This document shows positions 13,433 to 25,130 of a DNA stretch of 64,000 bases, piece by piece. Each line of letters starts with the position of its first letter. Position 1 is the first letter of the stretch. The DNA lies in NCBI GenBank assembly GCA_021521415.1, contig JAIQDT010007314.1:86042-150041 (forward strand). Direction: 5' to 3'. Under the pieces are notes generated by a model that searched no databases, was not told where the DNA came from, and worked only from the letters and a program-made list of their open reading frames with translations. A program made the translations under genes and the position numbers. Origin of the DNA: Bidens hawaiensis. Taxonomy: Eukaryota > Streptophyta > Magnoliopsida > Asterales > Asteraceae.

Positions 13433-13622
13433 CCTCACAGATATTATAAGGGTCTGGTCCCTAACATCACAGATATTATAAGGGTCTGGTCCCTAACATC
13501 ACAGATATTATGAGGGTCTTGTTCCTATCCTCACAGATATTGTAAGGGTCTGGTCCCTAGCATCACAGATATTATAAGGGTCTGGTCCCTAACATCACAG
13601 ATATTATAAGGGTCTGGTCCCT
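13433..13622. repeat. 32 bp tandem array in chromovirus LTR (6 units)
   Basis: Unit CACAGATATTATAAGGGTCT plus GGTCCCTAACAT, repeated without spacers. The same array has 6 units at 20729-20914 and 7 in the solo LTR at 51345-51559. A diverged version lies at the same place in the related LTRs at 26105-26260 and 58480-58770. Confidence 0.9.
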
Positions 13623-14309
13623 TGTTTGCGAATATTAGTAGGGTTCGATTCCCTCTTCGTTACCATACAACCATACATCATACCTCGAGTATTATTAGGG
13701 CTCGGTACCCTTTTCGTAACCATACAACCATACAACCGTCATTTCCTTCTTTTATTAACTTTATTACGTTCATACACATAAACATACATATCATACTTAC
13801 CATATTTATAACGTTACAACCTGACAGTACGTGCAATATCCGAAGATCGTTCACGTACCATCAAGCAATCATTCATACATATCACATATATCACATATGG
13901 CATACACTTATCACTTAGGATAAATGTATTAACAACACATCAAGTATGCACACAGCCCCGAAAACATAACAAGGAATGGGGCTAGAAACTCACCTGGATC
14001 CTGTTACGCTCGCCGTTGATCGTAATTCCTTTCTTTAACTGGGCTCGGCTAACTGTATAATATTTACACATATCAATTAACTACTACTACTCGTTTTGTA
14101 TTTCTATCTATATATGACCCACAACGAACGGGGGTCCGGGGGCAGCGCCCCTGGCAGCGGGGTTCTAGGGGCGGCAGCCCCTAGCGGGGTCCAAGGGGCA
14201 GAGCCCCTGGCTGGGGTTAAGCTGCCAGGTCAGCTTGGAAAAATTTTATTTTCGATAACTGCCTTAACACATTTTCCATTAGGTTTTTAATTTATTTTCT
14301 AAACGAACT

Positions 14310-14640
14310 TCACTTCAGGCGAAGTTAAACCTCGGGCGAACTTGGCTTCAGGCGAAGTTAAACCTTAGGCGAACTTGGCTTCAGGCGAAGTTAAACCTTA
14401 GGCGAACTTGGCTTCAGGCGAAGTTAAACCTTAGGCGAACTTGGCTTCAGGCGAAGATAAACCTTAGGCGAACTTGGCCGTAGGCGAAGTTATCCTTAGG
14501 CGAACTTGGCTTCAGGCGAAGTTAAACCTTAGGCGAACTTGGCTTCAGGCGAAGTTAAACCTTAGGCGAAGTTACGCTTGAAGGCGAAGTTACGCTTGAA
14601 GGCGAAGTTCATCAGGCGAACTTAATCTTGCAGGCGAAGT
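14310..14640. repeat. 33 bp GCGAAGTT tandem array in chromovirus LTR
   Basis: Unit of 33 bp built from GGCGAACTTGG and TTCAGGCGAAGTTAAACCTT. The GCGAACTT and GAAGTT arms are partly self-complementary, so each unit can form a short hairpin. About nine units plus degenerate ones at the right edge. Copies lie at 21605-21935 and 52345-52675. Confidence 0.9.
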
Positions 14641-15155
14641 TATCGCGCTGCAGATCTGTTTGCCCATAAATCCTTCGTTTCTTAGCCAAATAACTCGATT
14701 TTGGTACCCACGGAATCGTATGATCTGCGCCTACAAATCCCAACCATCAAACGGCCTAAAATCGACGTTTTAGGGGTCCGATTTGGGCAGTTTGGGTTTC
14801 GGGTCCGGTTAACCCATCCAATCCTAACCATTTTCAGTAATATTAGCTTTGGTGGATTTGTTCTTACCTTACCAACTCAGATCTATCAACAAAATCTCGG
14901 GTCTCGGCTTCGAATCTTGATCGGTTAGAATGTGTGTGTTTTGAGTGTGTGAAGAAAGAAGGTGGAAATGAAAGATTGGGTTTGGGATGGGATATTTATA
15001 TCCCTCTAAGCCCACGGACCCGAGGCCCATTCTCATTTAACCCATCTTACGCAATCTAAGCCCAACTCCCTCCTTACTCGACATTAAATAATTAACAACG
15101 TGAAATCACTAAACATAACTTTCTTTATTTATAATTAAAATTTCAGGATGTTACA

Positions 15156-15171
15156 AGTCTTCCCCCCTTAA
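15156..15171 (-). other. Polypurine tract
   Basis: The minus strand reads TAAGGGGGGAAGACT directly before the 3' LTR start (TGTAAC). This is the primer for plus-strand DNA synthesis in LTR elements. It is intact. Confidence 0.85.
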
Positions 15172-15198
15172 AGAGGTTTCGTCCCCGAAACCTAACTA

Positions 15199-18100
15199 TT
15201 ACATAAACAAACTAGGGTAAAACTTGCGCATCTCATCCTCGACTTCCCAAGTAGCATCTGATCCCTTGCGGTGTTTCCATATCACTTTTACCAAGGGTAT
15301 AATCTTGTGACGAAGCTGCTTCTCCTTGCGATCAACGATCTTTATCGGTTGCTCGATGTAGTTCAATTGTTCATCAACCTCAATGTCCATTAATGGCACG
15401 TGAGACGTGTCATCAGCTAGACACTTCCTCAGATGAGAAACATGGAAGGTTGAATGAATTCCTTCTAACTCATCGGGTAAATCCAGCTTATAAGCTACTT
15501 CCCCCACACGATACAAAATTTTAAATGGTCCAATGTACCTCGGACTTAGCTTCCCTCTCTTTCTAAAACGGATAATTCCTTTCCAAGGCGAGACCTTAAG
15601 CATCACATAGTCGCCAACGTTAAACTCAATTGGTCGTCGCCGCTTATCTGCATAAGACTTTTGTCTGTCTTGAGCGGCTTTCATTCTTGCTTTGATCTGA
15701 TCGAACTTTGAAGACGTTTCTTGAACCACTTCTAGGCTTCCCATTTCCTTTTGACCAATCTCACCCCAACACACCGGGGTTCTACATCGTCGACCGTAAA
15801 GTATCTCAAACGGTGGCATACCAATGCTCGAATGGTAACTGTTGTTATAGGAGAACTCTGCCAGATGCAGATGATCATCCCAGCTTCCACCAAAATCTAA
15901 AACACAAGCACGTAGCATATCCTCAAGGGTTTGGATCGTTCTTTCGGACTGTCCATCGGTTTGAGGATGGTACGCCGTACTGATGTTCAACCTCGTCCCC
16001 ATAGCTTCATGGAATTTCTTCCAGAATCTTGAAGTAAACCGTGTATCTCTATCAGACACGATCGATAACGGTACTCCATGCTTGGTTACAATTTCTTTAA
16101 TGAACAAGCTTGCTAACGTTTCTGACGAGATGGCCTCTCGTATGGGTAGAAAGTGAGCACTCTTGGTCAAACGGTCCACAATCACCCAGATGGTATCATG
16201 ATGCTTAGCTGTACGAGGTAGCTTAGTTATGAAATCCATAGTGATGTGTTCCCATTTCCACTCAGGTATCTCTAGCGGTTGCATCTTCCCATAAGGCTTC
16301 TGATGTTCGGCTTTGACTTGTAAGCAAGTTAAGCACTTACCGACATAATCTACTACATCATTCTTCATTCCAGGCCACCAGTAATCCCTTTTTAAGTCTT
16401 GGTACATCTTTGTAGCTCCAGGATGGATTGAGTACCTTGACTTATGAGCTTCATCTAAGATTCGACTTCTAAGATCACCATGGCGTGGGATCCACATGCG
16501 GTCAAATCTAGTCTTAACTCCATGAGTGTTTTCCACTAACTCATTCTGCTGGCCGAACACCCTTTCTTTCTTTACTAACCCATCATCTACTAACACCTCT
16601 GACTGCACCTTGATGATTTCTTCAAAAAGACTTGAGTTCACAATCAGCTGGTAAGACTTCACGGTTGCTAGGACTTCCTCATTTTTACGACTTAGCGCAT
16701 CAGCGACCACGTTAGCTTTACCGGGGTAATACTTAATCTCACAGTCGTAATCCTTTATCAATTCTAACCATCTTCTCTGCCTCATGTTCAATTCTTTCTG
16801 CTCGAAAAAGTACTTTAAACTCTTATGATCTGTATAGATAGTACACTTAGTACCGTACAGATAATGCCTCCATATCTTAAGAGCATGCACTACGGCTGCT
16901 AACTCCAAATCATGCGTCGGATAAGTACTCTCATGGACCTTCAACTGTCTAGACGCGTAAGCTATCACTTTCCCTCGTTGCATCAACACGCAACCTAGCC
17001 CTTGATGCGAGGCATCAGCACACACAACGAAATCCTCGTCACCATCGGGTAGAGCAAGGATTGGAGCTTGCGTGAGTCTTCTCTTTAATTCTTCAAAGGC
17101 TTCTTCTTGAAATTTTCCCCAACTGAATACTATCGACTTTCGGGTCATACCGGTCAGCGGTGCGGCTATCTTGGAGAAACCTTCGATGAATCTCCTGTAG
17201 TAGCCGGCTAACCCTAGGAAACTTCGTATATCAGTCGGATTCTGCGGAGTCTTCCAATTCGTTATCGCCTCAATCTTAGCTGGGTCCACGGTAATCCCTT
17301 CCGAATTAATCACGTGACCTAAAAATTGCACCTCTCTTAACCAGAACGCGCATTTCGAAAACTTGGCATACAACTTCTCTTTCTTCAGAACTTCCAATAC
17401 TTCTCTCAAATGCTCCGCATGGTCAGACTCGCTCCTTGAATATATTAATATGTCATCAATGAAAACGATAACTGACTTATCCAACATTGGTCGACACACC
17501 CTGTTCATCATGTCCATAAATGCTGCAGGAGCATTTGTTAGACCGAATGACATTACGAGGAACTCGTAGTGTCCATATCGCGTTCGGAACGCTGTCTTAG
17601 GGACGTCTGCCTCCTTTACCTTCAGTTGATGGTAGCCTGATCTGAGATCTATTCGTGAGAACCAACTCGAACCTTGCAGTTGGTCAAACAGATCGTCAAT
17701 CCTAGGCAAGGGGTATCTATTCTTTACCGTAAGCTTATTCAACTCACGATAGTCTATGCACATTCTCATACTTCCATCCTTTTTCTTCACCAACAAAACC
17801 GGTGCGCCCCACGGAGAAACACTCGGTCTGATAAAACCCTTGTCGAGGAGTTCTTGCAGTTGGGACATCAATTCCTTCATCTCGGACGGTGCTAGACGGT
17901 AAGGCGCTTTCGCGACGGGCTGGGCTCCTGGTACTAGATCTATCTGAAATTCTATCTCTCGCTCAGGTGGCAACCCCGGAAGATCCTCAGGGAATACTTC
18001 TGGGTAGTCGCGCACAATAGGAACATTCTTCATTTCTTTCGTCTCGGCCGTAGCGTTGACAACATACGCCAGGTAGGCACCGCTCCCTCGCCTTAACAAA

Positions 18101-19839
18101 CCCTCGGCTTTTATCATCGAAATGACATTAAGCCCATAACTCTCCTTATCACCATAAACCGTCACCGCACTACCATCCAATGACTTTAACCTTATCATCT
18201 TACTTTTACATACTATCTGAGCCTCAAACTCAGACAACCAATCCATACCCAAGACTACATCGAACCCTCCTAAGGCCATAACATACAAAGTAACAGGGAA
18301 CTCATGTCCCTCTAACACTATCTTACAATTCTTAACCATTTTTGTTATTTTCACCGAAGTGTCACTTGCGGTTTCTACTACAAAAGTTTTAGACACTCGG
18401 CAGCCTTTCATTTTAGCTAGTTTACTAAACGTCGTAGCTACAAAACTTCTATTCGCACCAGAATCAAATAATACAGAAGCGGAAACATCGTTCACTAGAA
18501 ACGTACCTGTGACGACATCCGGAATCTGCCTGGCTTGTTCCTGGGTCAGCATGTAGGCTCTAGTTCTGGGCCTAGCTTGATCGGCATCCTTCTTTCCACT
18601 ACCTCCAGCTACACCTTCAGTGCATTCCCTTGACATATGGCCTGTCTTGCCACATTTGTAACATGCTGGCTTCGCACTGCACTCATTGGCATAATGCCCT
18701 ACCTTCCCGCACTTATAACATGCATTCGACCCCATTCTGCATTCTCCACCATGAGCCTTTCCACATTTGAGACAAACATTAGAACTTTTACCCCACTTGC
18801 ACTCACCACCATGCCTCTTTCCGCAGGTCTTACACGATCTCTTCTCCCACACTTTCTGTTTCTTATCCTTGGAGTTCCATAACTGAGTACCGGGTCGTTT
18901 AGCAGGAGTGACCCCTTTCTTCTCTTTCTCTTCGTCCCTTTCCACCGTATCATCCGCGGCCAAGTCAGCATAGACCATTTCCGCGAGTCCAACAGCCGAA
19001 TCAAAAGTAGCAGGTTGAATCGCCCTGACTAACATGCGGACCTTTTGTGGCAACCCCCTCACATAACATTTGATTCTCTTGACCTCAGTGTCAACCATGT
19101 CAGGCACCAACCTAGATAGTCGGTTGAACTCCGTGGTATACTCACGATGCGTCATCATACCGGCTTTTAAATTCTGGAACTTCATCTCCGTTCTTTCAAC
19201 CTCGGCATCTGCACAGAACTTCTTCATTACCAACTCTTTCAAATCTTCCCACCTCATCGCTCTGATCTCATCCTTAGTCTTTCTCTGCTCCACACTTTCC
19301 CACCAATACATAGCTTCCTCCTCAAATGACTGTGTAGCATAACCCACAGCTTGGTCGGGATGGCATTCGCTAATGCGGATAATCTTGTCCATAGCGGTTA
19401 CCCATTGAAGAGTAGCGATTGCGTCTCCGAAACCAGTCAGCTTAGGCGGGTCGCAACCTTTGAAGGACTTGTAGTTGCAACAGCCTCGGCCCCTCCTTCT
19501 GTCATCGACTTTCGCAGACCTTTCCTCTCTTGATTCACCCTTCTCCCCCTCATCATCATTCCTACTATGACCACCTGCCCCGTCCACAGTTCTTTCACGG
19601 CTTCCAGCAGGGCCTCCCGGAGTAATATTCTTTACAGCAGCGGCTACAGCTTGGACGATAGCTGCTTGAATGGCGGGATCCAGTTGAACCCCTTCGTTGT
19701 TGATCGGACCTCCTCCAGCTGCACTACCCTCCTCCCTGGTGTTGGAAGCTGTCTCAACCGAAGGTTGCTGGATACGACGAGGCCTGCCGCGTTGTCCAGC
19801 ACGACCTCCAGCTCCAGCAATGTTACCAACTCCAGCCAT
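15199..19839 (-). CDS. Gag-Pol polyprotein of Tekay-type chromovirus, 1546 aa
   Basis: Single open frame with all retrotransposon functions. Gag is at about residues 1-330, with the retrotransposon gag fold around WWESVEQ and [11 protein letters not shown]. Four zinc knuckles follow at about 335-407; the first two are short ([12 protein letters not shown] type) and the last two standard CX2CX4HX4C. The aspartic protease has DSG in [10 protein letters not shown] near 457. RT is at about 640-820 with the FIDD catalytic box in [10 protein letters not shown] near 790. RNase H is near 935-1050 (CADAS, LELAAV, YTDHKS). Integrase has an H2C2 zinc domain near 1136-1171 (HPGATKMYQ ... CLTC) and catalytic D, D, E in [16 protein letters not shown] and GQSERT. 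A C-terminal chromodomain (about 1490-1540, [12 protein letters not shown] ... [12 protein letters not shown]) normally targets integration to modified chromatin. All catalytic residues I could check are present. The start Met (19839) follows a 400 bp leader after the PBS. The element looks able to make its own enzymes. Confidence 0.96.
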   Translation of the reverse strand: MAGVGNIAGAGGRAGQRGRPRRIQQPSVETASNTREEGSAAGGGPINNEGVQLDPAIQAAIVQAVAAAVKNITPGGPAGSRERTVDGAGGHSRNDDEGEKGESREERSAKVDDRRRGRGCCNYKSFKGCDPPKLTGFGDAIATLQWVTAMDKIIRISECHPDQAVGYATQSFEEEAMYWWESVEQRKTKDEIRAMRWEDLKELVMKKFCADAEVERTEMKFQNLKAGMMTHREYTTEFNRLSRLVPDMVDTEVKRIKCYVRGLPQKVRMLVRAIQPATFDSAVGLAEMVYADLAADDTVERDEEKEKKGVTPAKRPGTQLWNSKDKKQKVWEKRSCKTCGKRHGGECKWGKSSNVCLKCGKAHGGECRMGSNACYKCGKVGHYANECSAKPACYKCGKTGHMSRECTEGVAGGSGKKDADQARPRTRAYMLTQEQARQIPDVVTGTFLVNDVSASVLFDSGANRSFVATTFSKLAKMKGCRVSKTFVVETASDTSVKITKMVKNCKIVLEGHEFPVTLYVMALGGFDVVLGMDWLSEFEAQIVCKSKMIRLKSLDGSAVTVYGDKESYGLNVISMIKAEGLLRRGSGAYLAYVVNATAETKEMKNVPIVRDYPEVFPEDLPGLPPEREIEFQIDLVPGAQPVAKAPYRLAPSEMKELMSQLQELLDKGFIRPSVSPWGAPVLLVKKKDGSMRMCIDYRELNKLTVKNRYPLPRIDDLFDQLQGSSWFSRIDLRSGYHQLKVKEADVPKTAFRTRYGHYEFLVMSFGLTNAPAAFMDMMNRVCRPMLDKSVIVFIDDILIYSRSESDHAEHLREVLEVLKKEKLYAKFSKCAFWLREVQFLGHVINSEGITVDPAKIEAITNWKTPQNPTDIRSFLGLAGYYRRFIEGFSKIAAPLTGMTRKSIVFSWGKFQEEAFEELKRRLTQAPILALPDGDEDFVVCADASHQGLGCVLMQRGKVIAYASRQLKVHESTYPTHDLELAAVVHALKIWRHYLYGTKCTIYTDHKSLKYFFEQKELNMRQRRWLELIKDYDCEIKYYPGKANVVADALSRKNEEVLATVKSYQLIVNSSLFEEIIKVQSEVLVDDGLVKKERVFGQQNELVENTHGVKTRFDRMWIPRHGDLRSRILDEAHKSRYSIHPGATKMYQDLKRDYWWPGMKNDVVDYVGKCLTCLQVKAEHQKPYGKMQPLEIPEWKWEHITMDFITKLPRTAKHHDTIWVIVDRLTKSAHFLPIREAISSETLASLFIKEIVTKHGVPLSIVSDRDTRFTSRFWKKFHEAMGTRLNISTAYHPQTDGQSERTIQTLEDMLRACVLDFGGSWDDHLHLAEFSYNNSYHSSIGMPPFEILYGRRCRTPVCWGEIGQKEMGSLEVVQETSSKFDQIKARMKAAQDRQKSYADKRRRPIEFNVGDYVMLKVSPWKGIIRFRKRGKLSPRYIGPFKILYRVGEVAYKLDLPDELEGIHSTFHVSHLRKCLADDTSHVPLMDIEVDEQLNYIEQPIKIVDRKEKQLRHKIIPLVKVIWKHRKGSDATWEVEDEMRKFYPSLFM

Positions 19840-20226
19840 CGTATTCTAAAAGGGAAAACACAAACATCGTCACTCAAGGAACCGTTTAGTACAAGGATGG
19901 TAAGGCTAACAGGTAATAACAGTGGCCAGTTGTGATTAGCTGATCACGTTACTTTCCGTGTCCTATATACTTCCTTTTATGAGTCTATTTGTGCTGGTTC
20001 TACTTAAGCAGTTAGTCAATTCAAACAATCAATTATTCCTATCCGTACCATTCTCATATCTTTTCTTTCTCATTAACATATATCATTTAATCATACCTTT
20101 CACCTTTACTGATCTTGCTTGAGCGACACATGGCATTCTTGAACTGGCATCTTCTTTCTTTTCTTACTTAAATCCCATTCTCTGTTCAAGTCTAAGCATG
20201 TAGGATGCTTAAATCTCTCGAACTTT

Positions 20227-20238
20227 GCTCTGATACCA
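20227..20238 (-). other. Primer-binding site, tRNA-iMet
   Basis: The minus strand reads TGGTATCAGAGC, a perfect match to the initiator-Met PBS consensus, three bases inside the 5' LTR edge at 20242. Confidence 0.92.
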
Positions 20239-20241
20239 ACT

Positions 20242-22449
20242 TGTAAGGCCCCGTCACCGGTAACCCTACTTTCGTGTTGGATTTACTCATAAACACAGTT
20301 CTAAATATCAGAGTTAATTAAAAACTTTACGCGGAATATAAAACTTTCATAAAACATTACATATCAATTCATAATCATGTCTTAAAACATTCCTCTTGTC
20401 TTTCAAAATCAAAACATAACTTATAAAACATATCAGATCTTCAGATGCCAGGCTTTAGTCTTCTGCCATGTGTCCTCCACTCAAGCCAGCTGTCTCATCC
20501 TACTCACCTGCGTGCATACTAAAAGTCAGCTACGCTGAGTGAGTTCTAGTTAATCATACAATACCATACAATACCTTATTACATACATACGTACTTAACC
20601 TCATAACTTTCTTTCATACACACATAAGTACTCATACCTTCATTCTTACTTACATACTTTCTTTCTTACTTACATACTTTCTTTACATTCATAATCATAC
20701 GTTTTAAAGAGCCTTTCGCCCTATAACCTCACAGATATTATAAGGGTCTGGTCCCTAACATCACAGATATTATAAGGGTCTGGTCCCTAACATCACAGAT
20801 ATTATGAGGGTCTGGTCCCTATCCTCACAGATATTGTAAGGGTCTGGTCCCTAACATCACAGATATTATAAGGGTCTGGTCCCTAACATCACAGATATTA
20901 TAAGGGTCTGGTCCCTTGTTTGCGAATATTAGTAGGGTTCGATTCCCTCTTCGTTACCATACAACCATACATCATACCTCGAGTATTATTAGGGCTCGGT
21001 ACCCTTTTCGTAACCATACAACCATACAACCGTCATTTCCTTCTTTTATTAACTTTATTACGTTCATACACATAAACATACATATCATACTTACCATATT
21101 TATAACGTTACAACCTGACAGTACGTGCAATATCCGAAGATCGTTCACGTACCATCAAGCAATCATTCATACATATCACATATATCACATATGGCATACA
21201 CTTATCACTTAGGATAAATGTATTAACAACACATCAAGTATGCACACAGCCCCGAAAACATAACAAGGAATGGGGCTAGAAACTCACCTGGATCCTGTTA
21301 CGCTCGCCGTTGATCGTAATTCCTTTCTTTAACTGGGCTCGGCTAACTGTATAATATTTACACATATCAATTAACTACTACTACTCGTTTTGTATTTCTA
21401 TCTATATATGACCCACAACGAACGGGGGTCCGGGGGCAGCGCCCCTGGCAGCGGGGTTCTAGGGGCGGCAGCCCCTAGCGGGGTCCAAGGGGCAGAGCCC
21501 CTGGCTGGGGTTAAGCTGCCAGGTCAGCTTGGAAAAATTTTATTTTTGATAACTGCCTTAACACATTTTCCATTAGGTTTTTAATTTATTTTCTAAACGA
21601 ACTTCACTTCAGGCGAAGTTAAACCTCGGGCGAACTTGGCTTCAGGCGAAGTTAAACCTTAGGCGAACTTGGCTTCAGGCGAAGTTAAACCTTAGGCGAA
21701 CTTGGCTTCAGGCGAAGTTAAACCTTAGGCGAACTTGGCTTCAGGCGAAGTTAAACCTTAGGCGAACTTGGCCGTAGGCGAAGTTATCCTTAGGCGAACT
21801 TGGCTTCAGGCGAAGTTAAACCTTAGGCGAACTTGGCTTCAGGCGAAGTTAAACCTTAGGCGAAGTTACGCTTGAAGGCGAAGTTACGCTTGAAGGCGAA
21901 GTTCATCAGGCGAACTTAATCTTGCAGGCGAAGTTATCGCGCTGCAGATCTGTTTGCCCATAAATCCTTCGTTTCTTAGCCAAATAACTCGATTTTGGTA
22001 CCCACGGAATCGTATGATCGGCGCCTACAAATCCCAACCATCAAACGGCCTAAAATCGACGTTTTAGGGGTCCGATTTGGGCAGTTTGGGTTTCGGGTCC
22101 GGTTAACCCATCCAATCCTAACCATTTTCAGTAATATTAGCTTTGGTGGATTTGTTCTTACCTTACCAACTCAGATCTATCAACAAAATCTCGGGTCTCG
22201 GCTTCGAATCTTGATCGGTTAGAATGTGTGTGTTTTGAGTGTGTGAAGAAAGAAGGTGGAAATGAAAGATTGGGTTTGGGATGGGATATTTATATCCCTC
22301 TAAGCCCACGGACCCGAGGCCCATTCTCATTTAACCCATCTTACGCAATCTAAGCCCAACTCCCTCCTTACTCGACATTAAATAATTAACAACGTGAAAT
22401 CACTAAACATAACTTTCTTTATTTATAATTAAAATTTCAGGATGTTACA
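20242..22449 (-). repeat. 5' LTR of the intact chromovirus
   Basis: 2208 bp, almost identical to 12948-15155 and with the same internal arrays. As the 5' LTR it should carry the working promoter: TATAAATA on the minus strand at 22287-22294, about 155 bp from the outer edge. If that box is used, the U3 is very short and the tandem arrays (20729-20914 and 21605-21935) lie in the transcribed leader. ORFs at 20916-21212, 21390-21584 and 21995-22222 are the same LTR shadows as in the other copy. Confidence 0.95.
22287..22294 (-). promoter_or_regulatory. Candidate TATA box of the chromovirus 5' LTR
   Basis: TATAAATA on the minus strand inside the 5' LTR. The identical box lies at 14993-15000 and 53028-53035, and a matching one in the related LTR at 61529-61536. 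Conservation at the same offset in diverged LTRs supports function. The transcription start was not determined. Confidence 0.65.
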
Positions 22450-24342
22450 ATACATAAAAACCATACAATTCAATGAACAAGTGAAATCGAGCAAGTAAAG
22501 TCCATTCCAGTTGGTAATAACCAATGTACTCGAATAATCGCGCAAGTAAGTTCCTTTTCAGTTGGTAACAACCAACGTACTCGGATAATGAGACCCTTTT
22601 CTACTCATAACAACATGGTCCTAAATGAAAAGGGGGGTGCATGATCATACTTATTGAGGAAATCATGAGGAAGTAACGTTTGAGCAAGTAAGCAAGTAAA
22701 AACACAAGTCCATGATAATGAATTGTACTTTGAATATACGAAACAGAGTAAAACTAAGTATTTTGTTAGGATATGTATGCTACCCAAAAGTGAAGGCGTA
22801 AAAAGGTGTTTGAGAAACTCACCTTTGATATTGAAGACAACTTGAAATAATAACCGAAAGCGAGTTAACAAACCGAAGCGATTGAATCTCACAAACTTTA
22901 TATAATAATGAAGATACCAAATCAAGGACTAGCTACCAGATTAAAAAGTTAATTAACTTGGTTTTAGATATATTGCACTATTGTTTTATGGCATTTGATA
23001 TCATAATATTATTTTAAGCTTTAACAGAATTTTAACGATTTATTATTATTTGAATATTATTTAACTATTAATTTAACACGAGATTGAGGGTTATAATGTT
23101 CGTGGAATATTGATTTTAACGGAAATTAAATGAAAATAAAATTCGATTTAGGAGAAAAGTGATAAATATGATTTATAAATAATATTATTAAACTTAAATT
23201 AAATCTATTAAATTTATAAAGACTTTTAATATATTTATTGATTTAAAAACAACAAAAGAAAAAGGATTTTAAAATAGATACTAAGAAAACGGCCTGACTC
23301 GAATATGAACTTCGGTCCCGGGTTTGAACTTGGGTCCTACCGGCTACACACAAGTGAGTTAATCACTGGACCATAATGATATTTGATTATTATATGAAAA
23401 CAGTTATTTATATACAATATGTTAAAATTCATCATTTTCCTCAAAAACCCTAGAAATTCAAAACTGTTACTATGATCCTTGTTAGTTAAAATTGAGTTAG
23501 GGGTTTCGTTAGACTTATCAACGTGATTGAAAATCATATATTACTTACCTGGAAAGGTAAAGGTTTAATGGTGACGGAGCTCGCGCGGATTTTGGACTTA
23601 TGACGGATGATTACAGGATTTAGAGAGTTTGTTTGGTTAATTCGTTGATAGGGACGAGTTTAGATGGTGTTAAGGGTCCTATTTATATTATCATTTGGAG
23701 CGTATAGATGTTAATGCTCATTATTGAATTTTTGATTATTATTCGGCGGTTACTCGGATTAATTTACGCATTATATGATGTTATAACAAGTCATGGATGT
23801 TTAATATGATTTCCCGTTATAGTCTAACGAGTTACGAGCTTTTAAACGAGTCAAAACGCACATGTTAAGAGGTTTAAACGATCACCGAAATATGTTGGGA
23901 CGCCGCCGGTAGCGGCTTCCGGAAAACGCGGGGAAGGGGGCGGATGGGTTGGTTCTTTTATTACACATTAGGCCCCTCAAGTTCCCAATTGTTTTAATTT
24001 CAGAATTTAAAATATAATTACATTAACAACCCTTGAACTTTGAAATGTTTAATAAATGGAATACAAGTTAGTATGTTTTGGATTATTTTCATATTATACC
24101 CGACTAGTTTGTGAATCGATTAAATAATGACACTAAATCTCGGAGTTTCATGATTTGAACAAAATGAATAGGAAACGAATGAAAGATTCTTAAATAATTG
24201 GGAATAACATATAAATAGTGAAAGAATAACAAGAATTCATCGAAACCACAAACGGGTCGGTTTACCGAATACAAATTCAAATAAAAACGATGAATGCCAT
24301 GTAAGGTAACTGAAATGAAAAATGAGATTAATTATTGTCATC

Positions 24343-24402
<60 letters not shown>

Positions 24403-24462
24403 GAAAACCGAAAATTTTAAAATGTGTCGGGTTTTCAGGTTTAAAAATTAACGAATGTTACC
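22450..24462 (-). repeat. 5' LTR of the non-autonomous element, second piece
   Basis: Continues the LTR cut at 12947; the first five bases (ATACA) are the duplicated target. It aligns with about 7346-9053. It contains TATAAATA on the minus strand at 23680-23687, tRNA-like A and B boxes at 23361-23373 and 23320-23331, and a (TA)n run near 24346-24396 that is much longer than its counterpart near 8972-8991. The ORF at 22605-22925 lies within the LTR and is not supported as a gene. Confidence 0.8.
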
Positions 24463-24467
24463 GGAAA

Positions 24468-24749
24468 TGAGAGAGTTGGCAAGCATCAGAGAAAGCAATT
24501 ACGAACGCCAACTTCAGAAATATTATGATACATAGGTGAAAATCAATGAGTTCAATATCGGTGATTACGTGCTCCGTAATAACGCAGCTTCAAACACGGA
24601 ACGTTCAAGAAAAAATAGCCCTAACTTGGGAGGGCTCATAAGAAGTCAGTGAAATCCTAGGCAAAGGGGCATCTGAATTAGAACGGCTTGATGGGACGCC
24701 TTTTCCGCGGTGTTGGAATGTGGCCCAATTAAAGCGTTGTTACATGTAA
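24468..24749 (+). pseudogene. Tat integrase C-terminal domain and pol stop
   Basis: Directly after the right GGAAA duplication the Tat frame continues (ELASIRESNYERQLQKYYDT), followed by the C-terminal GPY/F-like region (GDYVLRNNAAS, then LERLDGTPFPRCWNVAQLK and CYM). The stop TAA at 24747-24749 falls where Tat pol normally ends. Internal stops are present (for example near 24530). Confidence 0.85.
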
Positions 24750-25130
24750 TTGTTTTTGTTTCCTAAAGGCCTGCGTGCCATATATGACTTTCGAATTTTT
24801 AATCAATAACACAATATTCGGCCCAATTGTAATTGTTTTCTCCTAAATAACGTATGCTCGCGTGCGCAATACTGAGACTTAAGAAGATTTTAATCAAAGC
24901 TAAAAATTCTATGTACTATCGATTTGCGCATCAATTACTCAGTCAATTAATTGACCCATGTGTTACAAGATAAAGGCCCACATGCTCAATTGCTTGATTT
25001 AGCAAGTTTTATATCACAAAGTAACGTATTAGTTTTTATTTGGATATATTATGCGGTTCAAAAAAGGAATTTATATTGTTTATAAAATAAGAAACAAAAT
25101 GTTGAAACCTTCGATATATTACCAAAAAGA
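24750..25130. other. Spacer between sense pol and antisense ORF of the Tat element
   Basis: About 380 bp of AT-rich sequence where two convergent reading directions meet. No protein motif, repeat or clear terminator is visible. Confidence 0.5.

Larger units (their letters stand above)
12948..15155 (-). repeat. 3' LTR of the intact chromovirus
   Basis: 2208 bp. It holds six copies of a 32 bp unit (about 13433-13622), a GC-rich inverted-repeat block (about 14127-14215), a 33 bp tandem array (about 14310-14640) and a TATA box on the minus strand (TATAAATA, 14993-15000). Differences from the other LTR were noted near 13520 (two), 13560, 14252, 14458 and 14720. ORFs at 13622-13918, 14096-14290 and 14701-14928 recur in other LTR copies and are not genes. 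Confidence 0.95.
12948..22449 (-). mobile_element. Intact Tekay-type chromovirus (Ty3/gypsy)
   Basis: Complete element of 9502 bp. Two LTRs of 2208 bp each (12948-15155 and 20242-22449) start TGTAAGGCCCCG and end GGATGTTACA. The 5 bp duplication ATACA flanks it (12943-12947 and 22450-22454). A tRNA-iMet PBS (20227-20238), a PPT (15156-15171) and one uninterrupted gag-pol frame (19839-15199) are all in the expected order on the minus strand. The C-terminal chromodomain and the H2C2/DDE integrase place it in the chromoviruses, most like the Del/Tekay group. By eye the LTRs differ at 6 of 2208 positions, so insertion was very recent. It sits inside the right LTR of the older element 7044-24462. 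Confidence 0.95.
7044..24462 (-). mobile_element. Non-autonomous LTR element, itself interrupted by a chromovirus
   Basis: LTRs of about 2.0 kb (7044-9053; and 12646-12947 joined to 22455-24462) surround a 3.6 kb interior. The 5 bp duplication GGAAA flanks it (7039-7043 and 24463-24467), and the Tat integrase frame resumes directly after it. A PBS complementary to tRNA-iMet next to the right LTR shows minus orientation. No gag, protease, RT, RNase H or integrase motif is visible in the interior, so it must have been mobilised by another element. The LTR copies differ at roughly 10 percent of sites in the stretches I compared by eye, so it is old. The left end of the 3' LTR reads GTTATA and the right end GTTACC, both decayed from the expected GTTACA. 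Confidence 0.8.

Noticed and set aside
13433..13622. CRISPR-like regular repeats
   Set aside because: 32 bp units are directly adjacent with no spacers, lie inside a plant LTR, and recur in each LTR copy.
13622..13918. 98-codon ORF also found at 20916-21212 and, altered, at 51559-51858
   Set aside because: Conserved only because the LTRs are copies of each other; it contains no domain and is disrupted by a duplication in the third copy.
14096..14290. 64-codon Gly/Pro-rich ORF present in three LTR copies
   Set aside because: Comes from the GC-rich inverted-repeat block of the LTR; no protein features.
18637..19935. Plus-strand ORFs opposite the chromovirus gag
   Set aside because: Shadows of the real minus-strand gag-pol frame.
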